A DNA stretch of 57,409 nucleotides, from contig JBGTBQ010000181.1 in the NCBI GenBank assembly GCA_041749275.1, positions 1 through 57,409 of the forward strand, in the 5' to 3' direction. Both the position numbers and the translations under genes were made by a program. Source of the DNA: JBGTBQ01 sp041749275 (GTDB lineage Bacteria > Acidobacteriota > Blastocatellia > Pyrinomonadales > Pyrinomonadaceae). This document shows positions 21,101 to 27,600 of the stretch, piece after piece (the stretch's first letter is position 1; each line of letters starts with the position of its first letter). The notes beneath the pieces were generated by a model. It had not been told where the DNA came from and searched no databases. It saw only the letters and a list, made by a program, of their open reading frames with translations.

Positions 21101-21551
21101 TCTCTTCTTCCCTCCGTGCGTCGTCCAGACCCGGCAACTCGACGACCGAAAGATAGCCTTGCACGCGGTCGTGAATGATCTGTACGGGCTTGCCGTCAAC
21201 CTGTGTGAAGTTTGTGCGGAGCGCTTCGTGGCGGCGGACAATCTCGGCCAGCGCCGATTCTAAAACGCCGACGTTCAACTCTCCGAACAGGCGGAAGGCG
21301 TTCGGCATGTTGTAGGTGGCGTTTGGCCCTTCCAACTGGTCGAGGAACCATAGACGCTGTTGCGCGAATGACAGCTCGGGCGGTTCGTCGGCAGACCGGC
21401 GGGCAATGACCTCTGCCGTCTCCTCTCCCTTTTCCAGCATCTTCCGCAAAAGGGCGCGCTTGGCCGGGGACAGGGACGACAGTCGTTTGGCTAGGTCATT
21501 CATGCTCACTGACAGTTCATTCGAAGGGCTATGTCGTTGATCGGGATTCAC
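9186..21551 (-). CDS. Gene E: three-module NRPS (C-A-NMT-PCP, C-A-PCP-E, C-A-PCP)
   Basis: About 4121 aa. Module 1: C (55-500, HHIVADGWS); A (505-1435) with Gly-type pocket D-I-L-Q-F-G-L-I-W and an N-methyltransferase (about 965-1300, VLEIGCGTGM) inserted before A9-A10; PCP at about 1475. This should give N-methylglycine. Module 2: C (1535-1975, HHIVSDEWS, with E in place of the usual G); A (1990-2490) with the untypical pocket D-A-A-I-V-G-E-M-W; PCP with LGGDS (2535), the form that precedes epimerases; E domain (2585-3030) with HHLVVDGVSW, EGHGRE and NYLGRFD. This gives a D-residue, expected to be D-Trp from the pathway match and the nearby halogenase. Module 3: C of the D-C-L type (3055-3485, HHHLLTDGW); A (3500-4005) with D-I-L-Q-L-G-M-I-W, the textbook Gly code; PCP at about 4055. 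Start GTG at 21551 overlaps the stop of gene D as GTGA, with GGGGAG just upstream. An internal ATG at 21503 (MNDLAKRL) is the alternative. Confidence 0.93.
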   Translation of the reverse strand: MNPDQRHSPSNELSVSMNDLAKRLSSLSPAKRALLRKMLEKGEETAEVIARRSADEPPELSFAQQRLWFLDQLEGPNATYNMPNAFRLFGELNVGVLESALAEIVRRHEALRTNFTQVDGKPVQIIHDRVQGYLSVVELPGLDDARREEETLRRSRQDARRPFDLERDRLLRIQILRFEPLYHVMLINMHHIVADGWSLGVIVREMVTLYSVMARGEASPLAELPIQYADFAQWQRRWLAGPQLEGQIEYWRGQLAGASSLLALPTDQPRPPLQTFRGSTQYFKIDGERLSAVKAFSRSCEASLFMVLFAGFAALLWRYSRQDSLVIGTPVANRGRKELEPLIGFFVNTLALRADFSGDPTVRELIARVKETALGAFRNQDVPFERLVEELQPARNLGFSPIFQVMFILQNAPLDDLRLPGVRLKEIEVEAGTSMFDMTLKLRERGGLLEGELEFNTDLFDHATIARLIGHYQLILDGMHNDPDCAVSRLPVLTEAERETLLVRWNDTERSVPKSRTVVQLFEEQAGLDPQRVAVVCGGTQLSYATLDERAGRLAAYLESLGVAPESPVGLCVPRSGEMLVGLLGILKAGGAFVPLDPAFPGERLALMIENAELSVIVTTKEASVVLPDGPSVRVFLDEDWERIAATPLEVRRATARPENLAYIIYTSGSTGTPKGVQISHRALVNFLCSMRDRPGLTADDVLLAVTTISFDIAALELFLPLIVGARVEIVSQETAADGFRLGEALRRSGANVMQATPATWQMLLATGWNGPPLERVFCGGEALSHELASQLRAGRLELWNLYGPTETTIWSSASRVEAHDSANTARDAKESIGHPIANTQIYILDHKLQPVPVGVPGELFIAGEGVARGYNRRPGLTAAAFLPNPFGKPGTRMYKTGDLCRYRPDGKIEFVGRVDHQIKLRGFRIELGEIEAVIDEHPAVRNSVVVCREDQPGRQQLVAYLEYDPAIGHPTGNPDVPSEGQVAKWRTVWDQIYERRVEEQDELFDTSGWISSYTSQPVPRDEMRAWLEETVTRILALGPRRVLEIGCGTGMLLHRIAPHVESFTGCDISSSVLTRLQASVERAGLENVTLRRGDAASCVAGHERAFDAVILNSVIQYFPGVEYLIEILDAGLEAIADGGAIFLGDVRSLPLTELFRASVECHRAGDECPRTELVRRVAVALEREEELLIDPAFFSALRSRLPRLGQVDIQLKRHSAANEMSKFRYDVVLRSGPRAQVRPPAMILKDAAKTELDGHELRLLLDRKEADTILVQNVLNRRLAADIAMLQWLGDPSANGSVGEMRSRIASAPPRGIEPNEAWQLGESLGYSVSVRWSAVEPDRRFDVLFHRAGNGDLASSVHDALTGEDAVTRPLTQYANDPARGTGQKIVLSEVRQMLAARLPAYMIPARIVCLERFPLTPNGKVNRAALPALDVVAADDRYVAPRTEVEQQLAEIWMEILDVPRVGVGDNFFELGGHSLLATQLSSRIREKFSVELPIQCLFETPQLGELAARLVASEAGHRPVLPPIRPVDRRTPTALPISFAQRRLWFLDQLQGADTTYNLFGAVELKGELNLAALEGAFGEVVRRHEVLRTNFVERDGEPAVVVSPPGEFALDIIHLENLAADRQALEVDKWIETEVRRSFDLARDHLFRAVLLRRNTHTHMLLMSMHHIVSDEWSLGVLINELSTLYAAFEQNHPSPLPELPIQYTDYAVWQRSWLADSVIKAQLEFWIDRLAGAPARLELPTDRPRAKIQRHHGCVRSFHLERDLADRLLSLGRGAEATLFMTLLTAYSILLHRYTGATDMVIGSPIANRVRPELESLVGFFVNTLPLRVDLSGDPTVRELLLRVRRTAVEAYSHQDVPFEQLVEELRPERNLGHAPIFQIMLVLQNAPAPDLGKTSLEIIPVEPRAVAAKFDCTLSIEETADGLAGMIEYDTDLFDESTIARQVVHFRNVLRGMVERPEARVRELNLLDEEERRHLLVNVNAARPPEPAQPTLARLFETQVRRTPDKPAVQVGEASFNYAALNDRANQLAAELRAFEVRPEVAVGIYLGRGVEAIASMLGILKSGGAYVPLDLSAPSERLLHIIRETRMKAILTSRSLSTQLPQSAARVICVDELPPTAATFANPTSAPTPENVAYIIYTSGSSGQPKGVMVTQDNLVRSVTARLDYYDEEMPRLFSTLSFSFDAGNAAVFWALCRGACLVVGPEDVALQPEKLVKLLGESRCSHLITGPALYGSMLDLAAADQLTSLCTVVSGGEPLARSLAARHAAVMPQAALHNEYGPTEATMWSSVSRVALDSDEAPTIGSAVPGCRLYVLDRGLQPVPLGVPSELYIGGRQVARGYLGQPRLTAERFVPDPFANEPGQRLYRSGDRVRFRSNGELEYLGRADNQVKIRGFRIELGEIESALRRHERIREAAVIVREDDSTGRKRLVAYCVRAGQGELPTAELQSYLKTKLPDYMAPAVYSFVDELPLTAHGKVDRRALPAVEIGDSPAGYTAPRTPTEQLLANTWQEILGVERVGVHDNFFELGGDSILSIQIISRVNRAGLGLTVKQLFERQTVAELAQAAPERRTIHAEQGIVTGAAPLTPIQRWFFEGNPPRPHHCNQSVLLLAAGQLDARLTEESIHHLLLHHDALRSRFDLHSDDPRMECSGGGSEIPFAVCDLSHLELADARAALTADAERQQRSLHLTEGPLLRCVLYRLGHDEPDRFLLVIHHLVVDGVSWRILLDNFSTVYGQLSRGQSVRLPEKTTSFRHWAERLQVYAAAEEVNAEADYWREVMNAPVTPLPRDGDLSLNTRESADEVVVRLSKPMTQALLTNVAAAYHTQINDVLLTALVRCMSNWTGGDNTRIVLEGHGREELFDDIALSRTVGVFTSFFPVVLSRPAGDRSGDTLKRVKEQLRAAPQRGIRFGLLKYLNPSVGEDDPLRREPAAEISFNYLGRFDGESRNAVFTGLATESAGASQSSAGIRRYTLEINGILHESQLELSWSFSTNLHARKNIEAVAADFIRELELLIEHCCDARNGGYTASDFPLARPGNESLETLFRRWGRNVDDAYPLAPMQQGMLFHSLFEQNTGVDLIQLSCRIEGDLQPRTFRQSWQQVLDRHPALRAAFLAGDGNDPLQFVLDRVELPWREFDWRELSESQVERRLTALLQEDRLRGFTIDEPPLMRCALMRLDADLYQFVWSHHHLLTDGWCLPILLKEAMEVYEGLLAGHHLRLDKRRPFRDYIEWLARQDEGAAASFWRDNLVGFTSPTPIGVGRVSVAPEQARSFPTCSLNLSAETTRSLQRLAKSRRLTLSILVQGAWSVLLSQYSGSSDVVFGATVSGRPPEIADVDSMIGLFINTLPVRVKVAAAEPIVEFLTRLQNEQITRDTFAHTPLVQIQAWSQVAAPDPLFESVVVFENYPVDESLGQVGGSFKVREFEMFEQTNLPITLMTAPAASLPLKIAYDSLRFDRELIGRILAHLAHLLESLADDMERAVADWPMMPEQERRQLLNGWNDTRSPAAVGDTSLAGLFEAQVERRPTHVAVVFGEQKLTYEELNQRANQLARQLGELGVRSGSRVGIFMERSLEMLVGLLAVNKTGAAYVPMDPAFPGDRLSHMLDDARVSLVLTQPGLLGAVPESTAEIFCLEGDCQRLSAFADGNPDVPTYAASPAYIIYTSGSTGKPKGVAVSGAALANLLLSMREKPGLTERDVLLAVTTISFDIAALELFLPLVTGATLVIADRETAHDGVALLDEIRRRSVTVMQATPVTWRLLLEAEWSGPPLRRALCGGEALARELAARLLTTGVELWNMYGPTETTIWSAVHRVTQDGTAEATEPIGRPIANTQMYVIDRLMRPVPVGVAGELLIGGDGTALGYVGRGGLTAEKFIPDPFGATPGSRLYRTGDLVCYRADGSLVFLGRLDSQVKVRGFRIELGEIEAALNDYPEVEQSVVVARQGSHGETDLIAYLVTVSGADIDLEALRESLGKSLPRYMVPAHFVFLSEFPLTPNGKVNRAALPAPGQSKRETHVAPRTATEERLAAIWADVFQLESVGIEDSFFDLGGHSLLAAKVIGRIRAALKVAVPIPLLFRQPTIRRIAEFIDNNIWAASQGVYTASATETDAEEVIL
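9197..9203 (-). promoter_or_regulatory. Ribosome binding site deciding the GTG start of gene F
   Basis: GAGGAAG lies inside the last codons of gene E, 7 nt before the GTG at 9189. That GTG shares four bases with the stop of gene E (GTGA), a typical translational-coupling arrangement. Confidence 0.6.
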
Positions 21552-24500
21552 AGTCTCCCCGCGGAAGGCGGAAGCTCAGACAACTCGGATTCAGCCTGTT
21601 CGTCCGTCATGTTCTCCAAGCCGTCGAGCAGTTGTGTAAGTTTGTCATAGTCGTGGCCTTCCAGCGTCTGTTCGAGCCAGACCGCGGACAATTCGGCAAT
21701 CGTTTGATTTTGGAATATATCGTTCAGCTCCAGCTTGGCCCCGTGCCCCTGTCTCAAACGCGCAAGGATTTGCGTCGCCAGAAGCGAGTGACCACCGAGG
21801 TCGAAGAAATTGTCGTGGATGCCGATTTGGGATACCCCCAACAACTCCTGCCAGATTTCGGCCACCGCCGACTCCTGCTCGTTGCGCGGCGCCACGTATT
21901 CGCAGCCGAGGTCTGGACGTTCGTGGCGGGCCAACGTGTCATCACCAACCGGCGGATTAATTAGCTCAGGGCCGTCTCGCAAGACGGATGGGAACTCCTT
22001 TGAGGGTGTGGTCGCAGCTTGCTCCGGTTTGCGTGGCTCGATCCAATATCGTTGACGCTGAAACGGGTAGGTCGGCAAAGAAGTTCGTCGGCGCCGCTCG
22101 TTTCGGTAGTAGCTCGGCCAATCAACCATCGCGCCCGACAGCCAGAGTTCCCCCAGCGTCGCGAGCAGGAACTGCTGTGCGTCGCCTGTCTCGGCGGCGT
22201 GGGGCAGACTCATGTGGCATTGAGGTCGGGGCGCGGCACCGATCTGTTTGACCAGCCCCGTTAAGACCCGACCGGGACCGACTTCCAACAAGATGAAAGG
22301 CGACTCGGCCAGAAGGGTCTTGAGTCCCGCCGAGAACCGGACGGTGTTTCGCAAGTGCTCAGACCAATAGCCCGGACGAACCGCATCGTGTGCGTCAATC
22401 CAGTCCCCTGTCAGATTCGAAATGAAAGGAATCCGCGGCGGGTTTAAGCTGATGCTCCCGAGCGCCTGCTGAAACGGTTCGAGCATCGGCTCCATCATCG
22501 AAGAATGAAAAGCGTGCGAGGTGTAGAGCCGCTTGCAGACTAAATTCCGTTCGCACAGCCGCGCCTCAAACTCCTCCGCGGCGGCGGCGGCCCCCGAAAC
22601 GATGCACGTCGAATCGCTGTTGACCGCGGCGATCTCCAGCAGCCCTTCAACCAGCGGACGCACTTCATCTTCGGGGAGCGGGATCGCCAACATTACGCCC
22701 GGCGGCATGGACTGCATCAATCGTCCGCGCGTCGCAACGATGTGCAGCGCGTCGGGCAACGAGAAAACGCCCGCGAGACAGGCCGCCACGTATTCGCCGA
22801 TACTGTGCCCAATCATCGCCGCCGGATGAATGCCCCAACTGATCCACAATTTGGCTAAGGCATACTCGACCGCGAACAGTGCCGGCTGGGCGACGGCGGT
22901 CTGTTGCAGTTCGGCGTCGTTCGCCCCTACGGTTTCGGCGAACAAGATGCTTCTCAAGTCGCGCCCTAACTCGGGCTTCAACAGTTCGGCACAGCGGTCA
23001 ATCTCTTCGCGGAAGGTCTGTTCGCGCTCGTAGAGTGCCCGCGCCATGCCCGGATACTGGCTGCCCTGTCCGGGGAACATGAATGCGATGCCCCGGGCGT
23101 TGTCCGCCGCGCCCGTCCGTATGCGCTTGGGGTCTTCGAGCGCGGCAATCGCCTCGGGTACGCAGGTGGCGGAAAGAACCGCGCGCCGATTAAACATCCG
23201 ACGACCGAGGTGAAGCGTGTAAACTACGTCGGCAAGGTTAACGTGAGGATGCGACCTGAGATGATTTGCCAGCCGCCGGATGCAGTCCTCAAGGGCCGAG
23301 GGCGTCTTGGCCGACAACATCAGAAGCTGATGGGGACGTGAAGCAGTGACTGCTTGCTCGGTCGGCGCTTCTTCAATAATCGCGTGTGCGTTCGTCCCGC
23401 CGACGCCGAACGAACTGATGCCGGCACGACGGGGATGGTTCCCGTTGCGCTGCCATTCTTTCAGTTGGCCGACGACATAAAACGGACTCTCTTCCAAACG
23501 AAGCTTTGGATTCGGCAGTTGAAAATGCAGGCTCGGAGCGAGTTGGCCGTGTCTCATCCCCAGCACGATTTTCATCAGACCCGCCAAACCGGCTGCGGTA
23601 TCTACGTGGCCGATGTTCGATTTGACGGAACCCAACCCGCAGTAGCCCGTCCGTTGCGTGCTTTTGCGAAACGCCTGTGTGAGTCCTTCGACTTCTATCG
23701 GGTCGCCCAGCGGCGTGGCCGTCCCGTGCGCTTCGACGTAGGAAATCGTATCGGGGTCCACCCCCGCTAGTTCCAGCGCTTCGGAGATGACTTCGGCCTG
23801 CCCTGCGATACTCGGCGCCGTATAACCAACTTTCAGGCGACCGTCATTATTGATGGCCGTTCCCTTCACCAACGCGTATATGGCGTCGCCGTCGGTCAGG
23901 GCGTCATCCAACCGTTTGAGCACTACCGTCGCCACCCCGTTGCCGTCGATCAATCCGCTAGGCGTGGCATCGAACGGGCGACAGTGTCCGTCCGGTGAAT
24001 AGGCCGCGCCAGCCTCATAGACGTGTCCAACCTTTTGCGGAAAGTGCACGGTGACGGCGCCGACCAGAGCCATGTCCGATTGGTGGGTCAACAGATTCTG
24101 ACAGGCAAAATGGAGTGAGACGAGTGACGAAGAGCACGCGGTGCTGATGTTGACGGCCCCGCCTTTGAGGTTCATGGCGTAGGCGATACGGGTGGCGACG
24201 AAATCCTTGTCGTTGCAGATGGACAGGTGAAAGCCACCGATCTTGAGCGCGAGACCGGGGTGCGAGCAAATATTAAACGGCAGGTAAGTGTTAAGCCCGG
24301 TGCTCGTGAATACTGAAATCCGGCCATCGTGTCGCTCGGAGTCATAACCCGCGTCTTCCAGTGCCTGCCAAGCGCATTCCATCAGCAAGCGATGTTGCGG
24401 ATCCATCAGCTCGGCTTCGCGGGGCGAGATTCCGAAGAACGCGGCATCAAACATATCCGCGTCGTCGAGGACGCCCTTGGCGCTGACGAAATCGGGGTGG

Positions 24501-24682
24501 CGGATCACTTCCAGCGGGAACCCCGAATCCAGCAGCTCCTCTTCCGTAAAGTGGCTGATGGACTCCACGCTGCCCCGGAGGTTCAGCCAGAACTTATCCA
24601 GATCGGGCGCGCCCGGAAATCGTCCCGCCATTCCGACAATCGCGATGTCGTAATTCTCTTCGTGTGAATTTTCAGTACTCAT
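21548..24682 (-). CDS. Gene D: single-module PKS (KS-AT-ACP)
   Basis: About 1044 aa. KS at 10-440 has STACSSSL, EAHGTATPLGDP and NIGHVDT. AT at 525-820 has GQGSQY, GHSIGEY and HAFHS, so malonyl-CoA. ACP at 925-1000 has LGGHS. A charged helical tail (1000-1044, ENMTDEQAESELSEL) looks like a C-terminal docking element. There is no KR, DH or ER, so the beta-keto group should stay. Placed between the Asn-type module of gene C and the N-methyl-Gly module of gene E, it should add malonate to the asparaginyl chain; the side-chain amide can then close on the ketone to give the pyrrolidone of microsclerodermins (inference from that pathway). The KS is of the kind that follows a PCP. Start chosen at ATG 24682 (MSTENSHEENYDIAIVGM), 11 bp after the stop of gene C. 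A longer in-frame reading to 24865 would overlap gene C and adds arginine-rich, non-homologous residues. No strong Shine-Dalgarno is visible. Confidence 0.92.
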   Translation of the reverse strand: MSTENSHEENYDIAIVGMAGRFPGAPDLDKFWLNLRGSVESISHFTEEELLDSGFPLEVIRHPDFVSAKGVLDDADMFDAAFFGISPREAELMDPQHRLLMECAWQALEDAGYDSERHDGRISVFTSTGLNTYLPFNICSHPGLALKIGGFHLSICNDKDFVATRIAYAMNLKGGAVNISTACSSSLVSLHFACQNLLTHQSDMALVGAVTVHFPQKVGHVYEAGAAYSPDGHCRPFDATPSGLIDGNGVATVVLKRLDDALTDGDAIYALVKGTAINNDGRLKVGYTAPSIAGQAEVISEALELAGVDPDTISYVEAHGTATPLGDPIEVEGLTQAFRKSTQRTGYCGLGSVKSNIGHVDTAAGLAGLMKIVLGMRHGQLAPSLHFQLPNPKLRLEESPFYVVGQLKEWQRNGNHPRRAGISSFGVGGTNAHAIIEEAPTEQAVTASRPHQLLMLSAKTPSALEDCIRRLANHLRSHPHVNLADVVYTLHLGRRMFNRRAVLSATCVPEAIAALEDPKRIRTGAADNARGIAFMFPGQGSQYPGMARALYEREQTFREEIDRCAELLKPELGRDLRSILFAETVGANDAELQQTAVAQPALFAVEYALAKLWISWGIHPAAMIGHSIGEYVAACLAGVFSLPDALHIVATRGRLMQSMPPGVMLAIPLPEDEVRPLVEGLLEIAAVNSDSTCIVSGAAAAAEEFEARLCERNLVCKRLYTSHAFHSSMMEPMLEPFQQALGSISLNPPRIPFISNLTGDWIDAHDAVRPGYWSEHLRNTVRFSAGLKTLLAESPFILLEVGPGRVLTGLVKQIGAAPRPQCHMSLPHAAETGDAQQFLLATLGELWLSGAMVDWPSYYRNERRRRTSLPTYPFQRQRYWIEPRKPEQAATTPSKEFPSVLRDGPELINPPVGDDTLARHERPDLGCEYVAPRNEQESAVAEIWQELLGVSQIGIHDNFFDLGGHSLLATQILARLRQGHGAKLELNDIFQNQTIAELSAVWLEQTLEGHDYDKLTQLLDGLENMTDEQAESELSELPPSAGRL

Positions 24683-24693
24683 AGCGAAGTTGG

Positions 24694-27600
24694 TCAGGAA
24701 GTGATGCGTTTGCGTTTGTTCGCCAGTTTTCGCCAAGACTCTTTTTGCTGTATCACTCGTTGGCGGATTTCGTCGCCGCCGTTTTGCGGCGACTCCTCGA
24801 CGTGGCCGAGGAACTCTGCCAGCGACCGAACGGTCGGGTACTTGAAGAGGTCGAGGGCCTGGCATTTGCCGTTGGCGAGGCTCCCCATGCGACGATATGC
24901 TTCGACCGCCAGCAGCGAATTGCCGCCGAGGTCGAAGAAGTTGTCATCAACGCCAACCCGATCAAGGTTCAGAACATGGCGGTGAATTGCGGCCAGCGCC
25001 CGTTCCAGATCGTTTCGCGGCGCGGCGAATTCCGCCGACTGTTCGGGCCGTTGCCGGTCGGGCGCCGGAAGCGCCGCACGATCCACCTTGCCGTTCGTCG
25101 TCAAGGGCATCGTATCTAACCTGACGAACGCCGATGGGATCATGTAGTCGGGCAGCAGTCGCTTTAATTCCTCGCGGAGTTTGCCGACCGACAACGCCCC
25201 GCTCTCGGCCAGACGAACGTAAGTAACGATGCGCGGGTTGCCGGGTTCATCTTCGCGGAGCACCACGACCGCTTCGACCACTTCCGGGTGCCGGAGCAAG
25301 ACGGACTCGATCTCCGCCAATTCAATGCGGAAGCCGCGCAACTTGATCTGTCCATCGGTGCGGCCAAGATATTCCAGATTACCGTCCGGCAGATAACGGG
25401 CGCGGTCACCCGTCTTATAGAGCCGGTCGCCCGGTTGCCCGAGACCTTCCCGGCCCGCGAACGGGTCGGGAAGGAAAGAGGCCGCTGTCACGTCGGGCCG
25501 ACCCAAATAGCCGCGTGCCAAGCCCGCGCCGCCGATGTAGAGTTCGCCCGGAACGCCCACCGGCGCGTGTTGCAGGTGTTCGTCGAGCACGTAGAGCCGG
25601 GCGCCGCTGATCGGGCGCCCGATTGGCGCCGAATGGCCCGGCGGCCCGCTGAACTGATATGTGCAGCACCCCACCACCGCTTCCGTGGGGCCATACTCGT
25701 TAATAACGCGGAGCCGTCCGTCCCGCGTCCAGGTATCGAGCGCGCGCGGCGAGATTGCTTCGCCTCCAAGGATGAGCCGTTGCGTGCCGCGGGCGTCCGG
25801 CCCGTCGGTCAGGAGGCGATTGAGCACGTCCAGATGCGCGGGCGTAATCTTGACGAACCGATAGTCGGAACGGCGGCGGAGCGCATCGGCGAGCGCGGTC
25901 AACTCTTCGCCTTCGGGCAACAAGTCTGCCTGCCCGCCAGCCACCAGCGGGACGAAGAGACTTGTGATTGTGGCGTCGAATCCGACCGAGCCGAGCACCG
26001 GCGCGGCGCCGCCGTCGGGCATATAGGCGCGCGCCGCCCAGAGCAAGTAGTTAGTCAGGCTGCGGTGCGGGAGAACGACACCTTTCGGTCGTCCGGTCGA
26101 GCCAGACGTGTAAATGACGTAAGCCGGATTGTCCAGATCGAAAGGGACGTTGGGATTCACTTTCGACTCAAGGGCAAGAGGGTCGCCTTCCTGATCGAGA
26201 CAGAAGACCGCGCCGGAAGTTTTCGGCAATTCCGCCAACAACTCCCGGTGCGTAAGGAGCATCGCGATTTGGGCGTCGTCTCGTATCTGCTCCAAACGCG
26301 CCGCGGGATATGCCGGGTCCATCGGGACGTATGCCGCGCCTGTTTTCAGTGTGCCCAGCAGCGCGATAAGAAGATCGGCAGAGCGTCTGACATAGACGCC
26401 CACGCGTTGCTCCGGCCCGATTCCCGAGCGACGGAGGAAGTGGGCAAGTTGGTTGGCGCGCTCGTTTAATTCGCGGTATGAGAGCTGAACACCGGCTGGC
26501 GATTTGTCGCTGACGGCGACGGCGTCGGGCTGCCGTTCCGCCTGAGACTCGAAGAGTTGATGAACGCACCGCTCTACGCTTTGAGATGCCGTGTCGTTCC
26601 ATGTGCACAGCCGCTCGTGCCGCATCGCCGCGTCCAGCAACGGAAGCCTGTGCACGTCCGTCTCCGGATTCTCAACCACACTCTCAAGCAGCGTTTGGTA
26701 ATGAATCAGGATGCGGTCTATCGTCGCCGCATCGAAGAGGTCGGTGTTGTAATCGCATTCGAGAACAGCACCCTCTTCGACGAGATTCGCCGTGAGGATC
26801 AAGTCCATGCGGGCAAAGCCGACCTGCCGCTCGTGTCGCGCGATCTCCAAGCCTCCCTCCGAAGATTCGGCCATTGGCCGCTCCAGGTTGAAGACCGTCG
26901 AAATCAGCGGACTCCGACTCACGTCACGTTTCAGGTTCAGCCTGTTCAGCAGACGCGCGAACGGGTAGTCCTGATGTTGAAAGGCGTCGAGGAGCGTGCC
27001 GCGCACCCGACGCAAGTGTTCGCTAAAAGGCATACCGGCAGGCGAAGGGGAAATCACACTGACGATGGGAAGCAGGTGCGCGCAATAGCCGACAAGAGTG
27101 TCGCCACCTTCCATCGGGCGGCCTGCACAGGGGCAGCCGACGACGATTGTTTCCTGCCCGGTGAGCCGGTGAAGCAGCACCGCGTACACAGCCAGCAGCA
27201 GCATGAACGGCGTGTAGCCGTGTGAGTTTGCAAGTTTCGTCGCCCGACCGATCAGTGACTTGTCGAGCGACAGTTGCCTAAGCGCGCCGTTAAATGTCTT
27301 GACGGCAGGCCGCGGATAGTCGGTTGGCAAGTTGACTGGGGCGGGTGGGTTTTCAAATTGTCGCAGCCAGTAATCTTCATGCTCCTTCATCGCCGCCGTC
27401 GATCTCTGCTCGTCGTGCCACCGGACAAAGTCGCGGTACTGTAGCGGCAGCCCCAATGCCGGCACGGCGCCGCGACGGCGCGCGACATAACACGCGTTGA
27501 GTTCACTGATTACGTTCACCATCGAGATACCGTCGGTGAGCAGGTGATGTGAACCCAAGACCAGTACGTGCCGTGCTGCCGCCACCTTGAGCAGCGTGGC

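Noticed and set aside
24683..24865. Longer N-terminus for gene D
   Set aside because: It would overlap the PCP end of gene C by about 170 bp with an Arg/Pro-rich translation. The ATG at 24682 is right before the KS.
25288..26469. 393-codon plus-strand open frame
   Set aside because: It lies opposite the A domain of gene C, is rich in Arg/Ala/Gln without any motif, and follows the codon-position G+C pattern of the real minus-strand gene. It is an antisense shadow.
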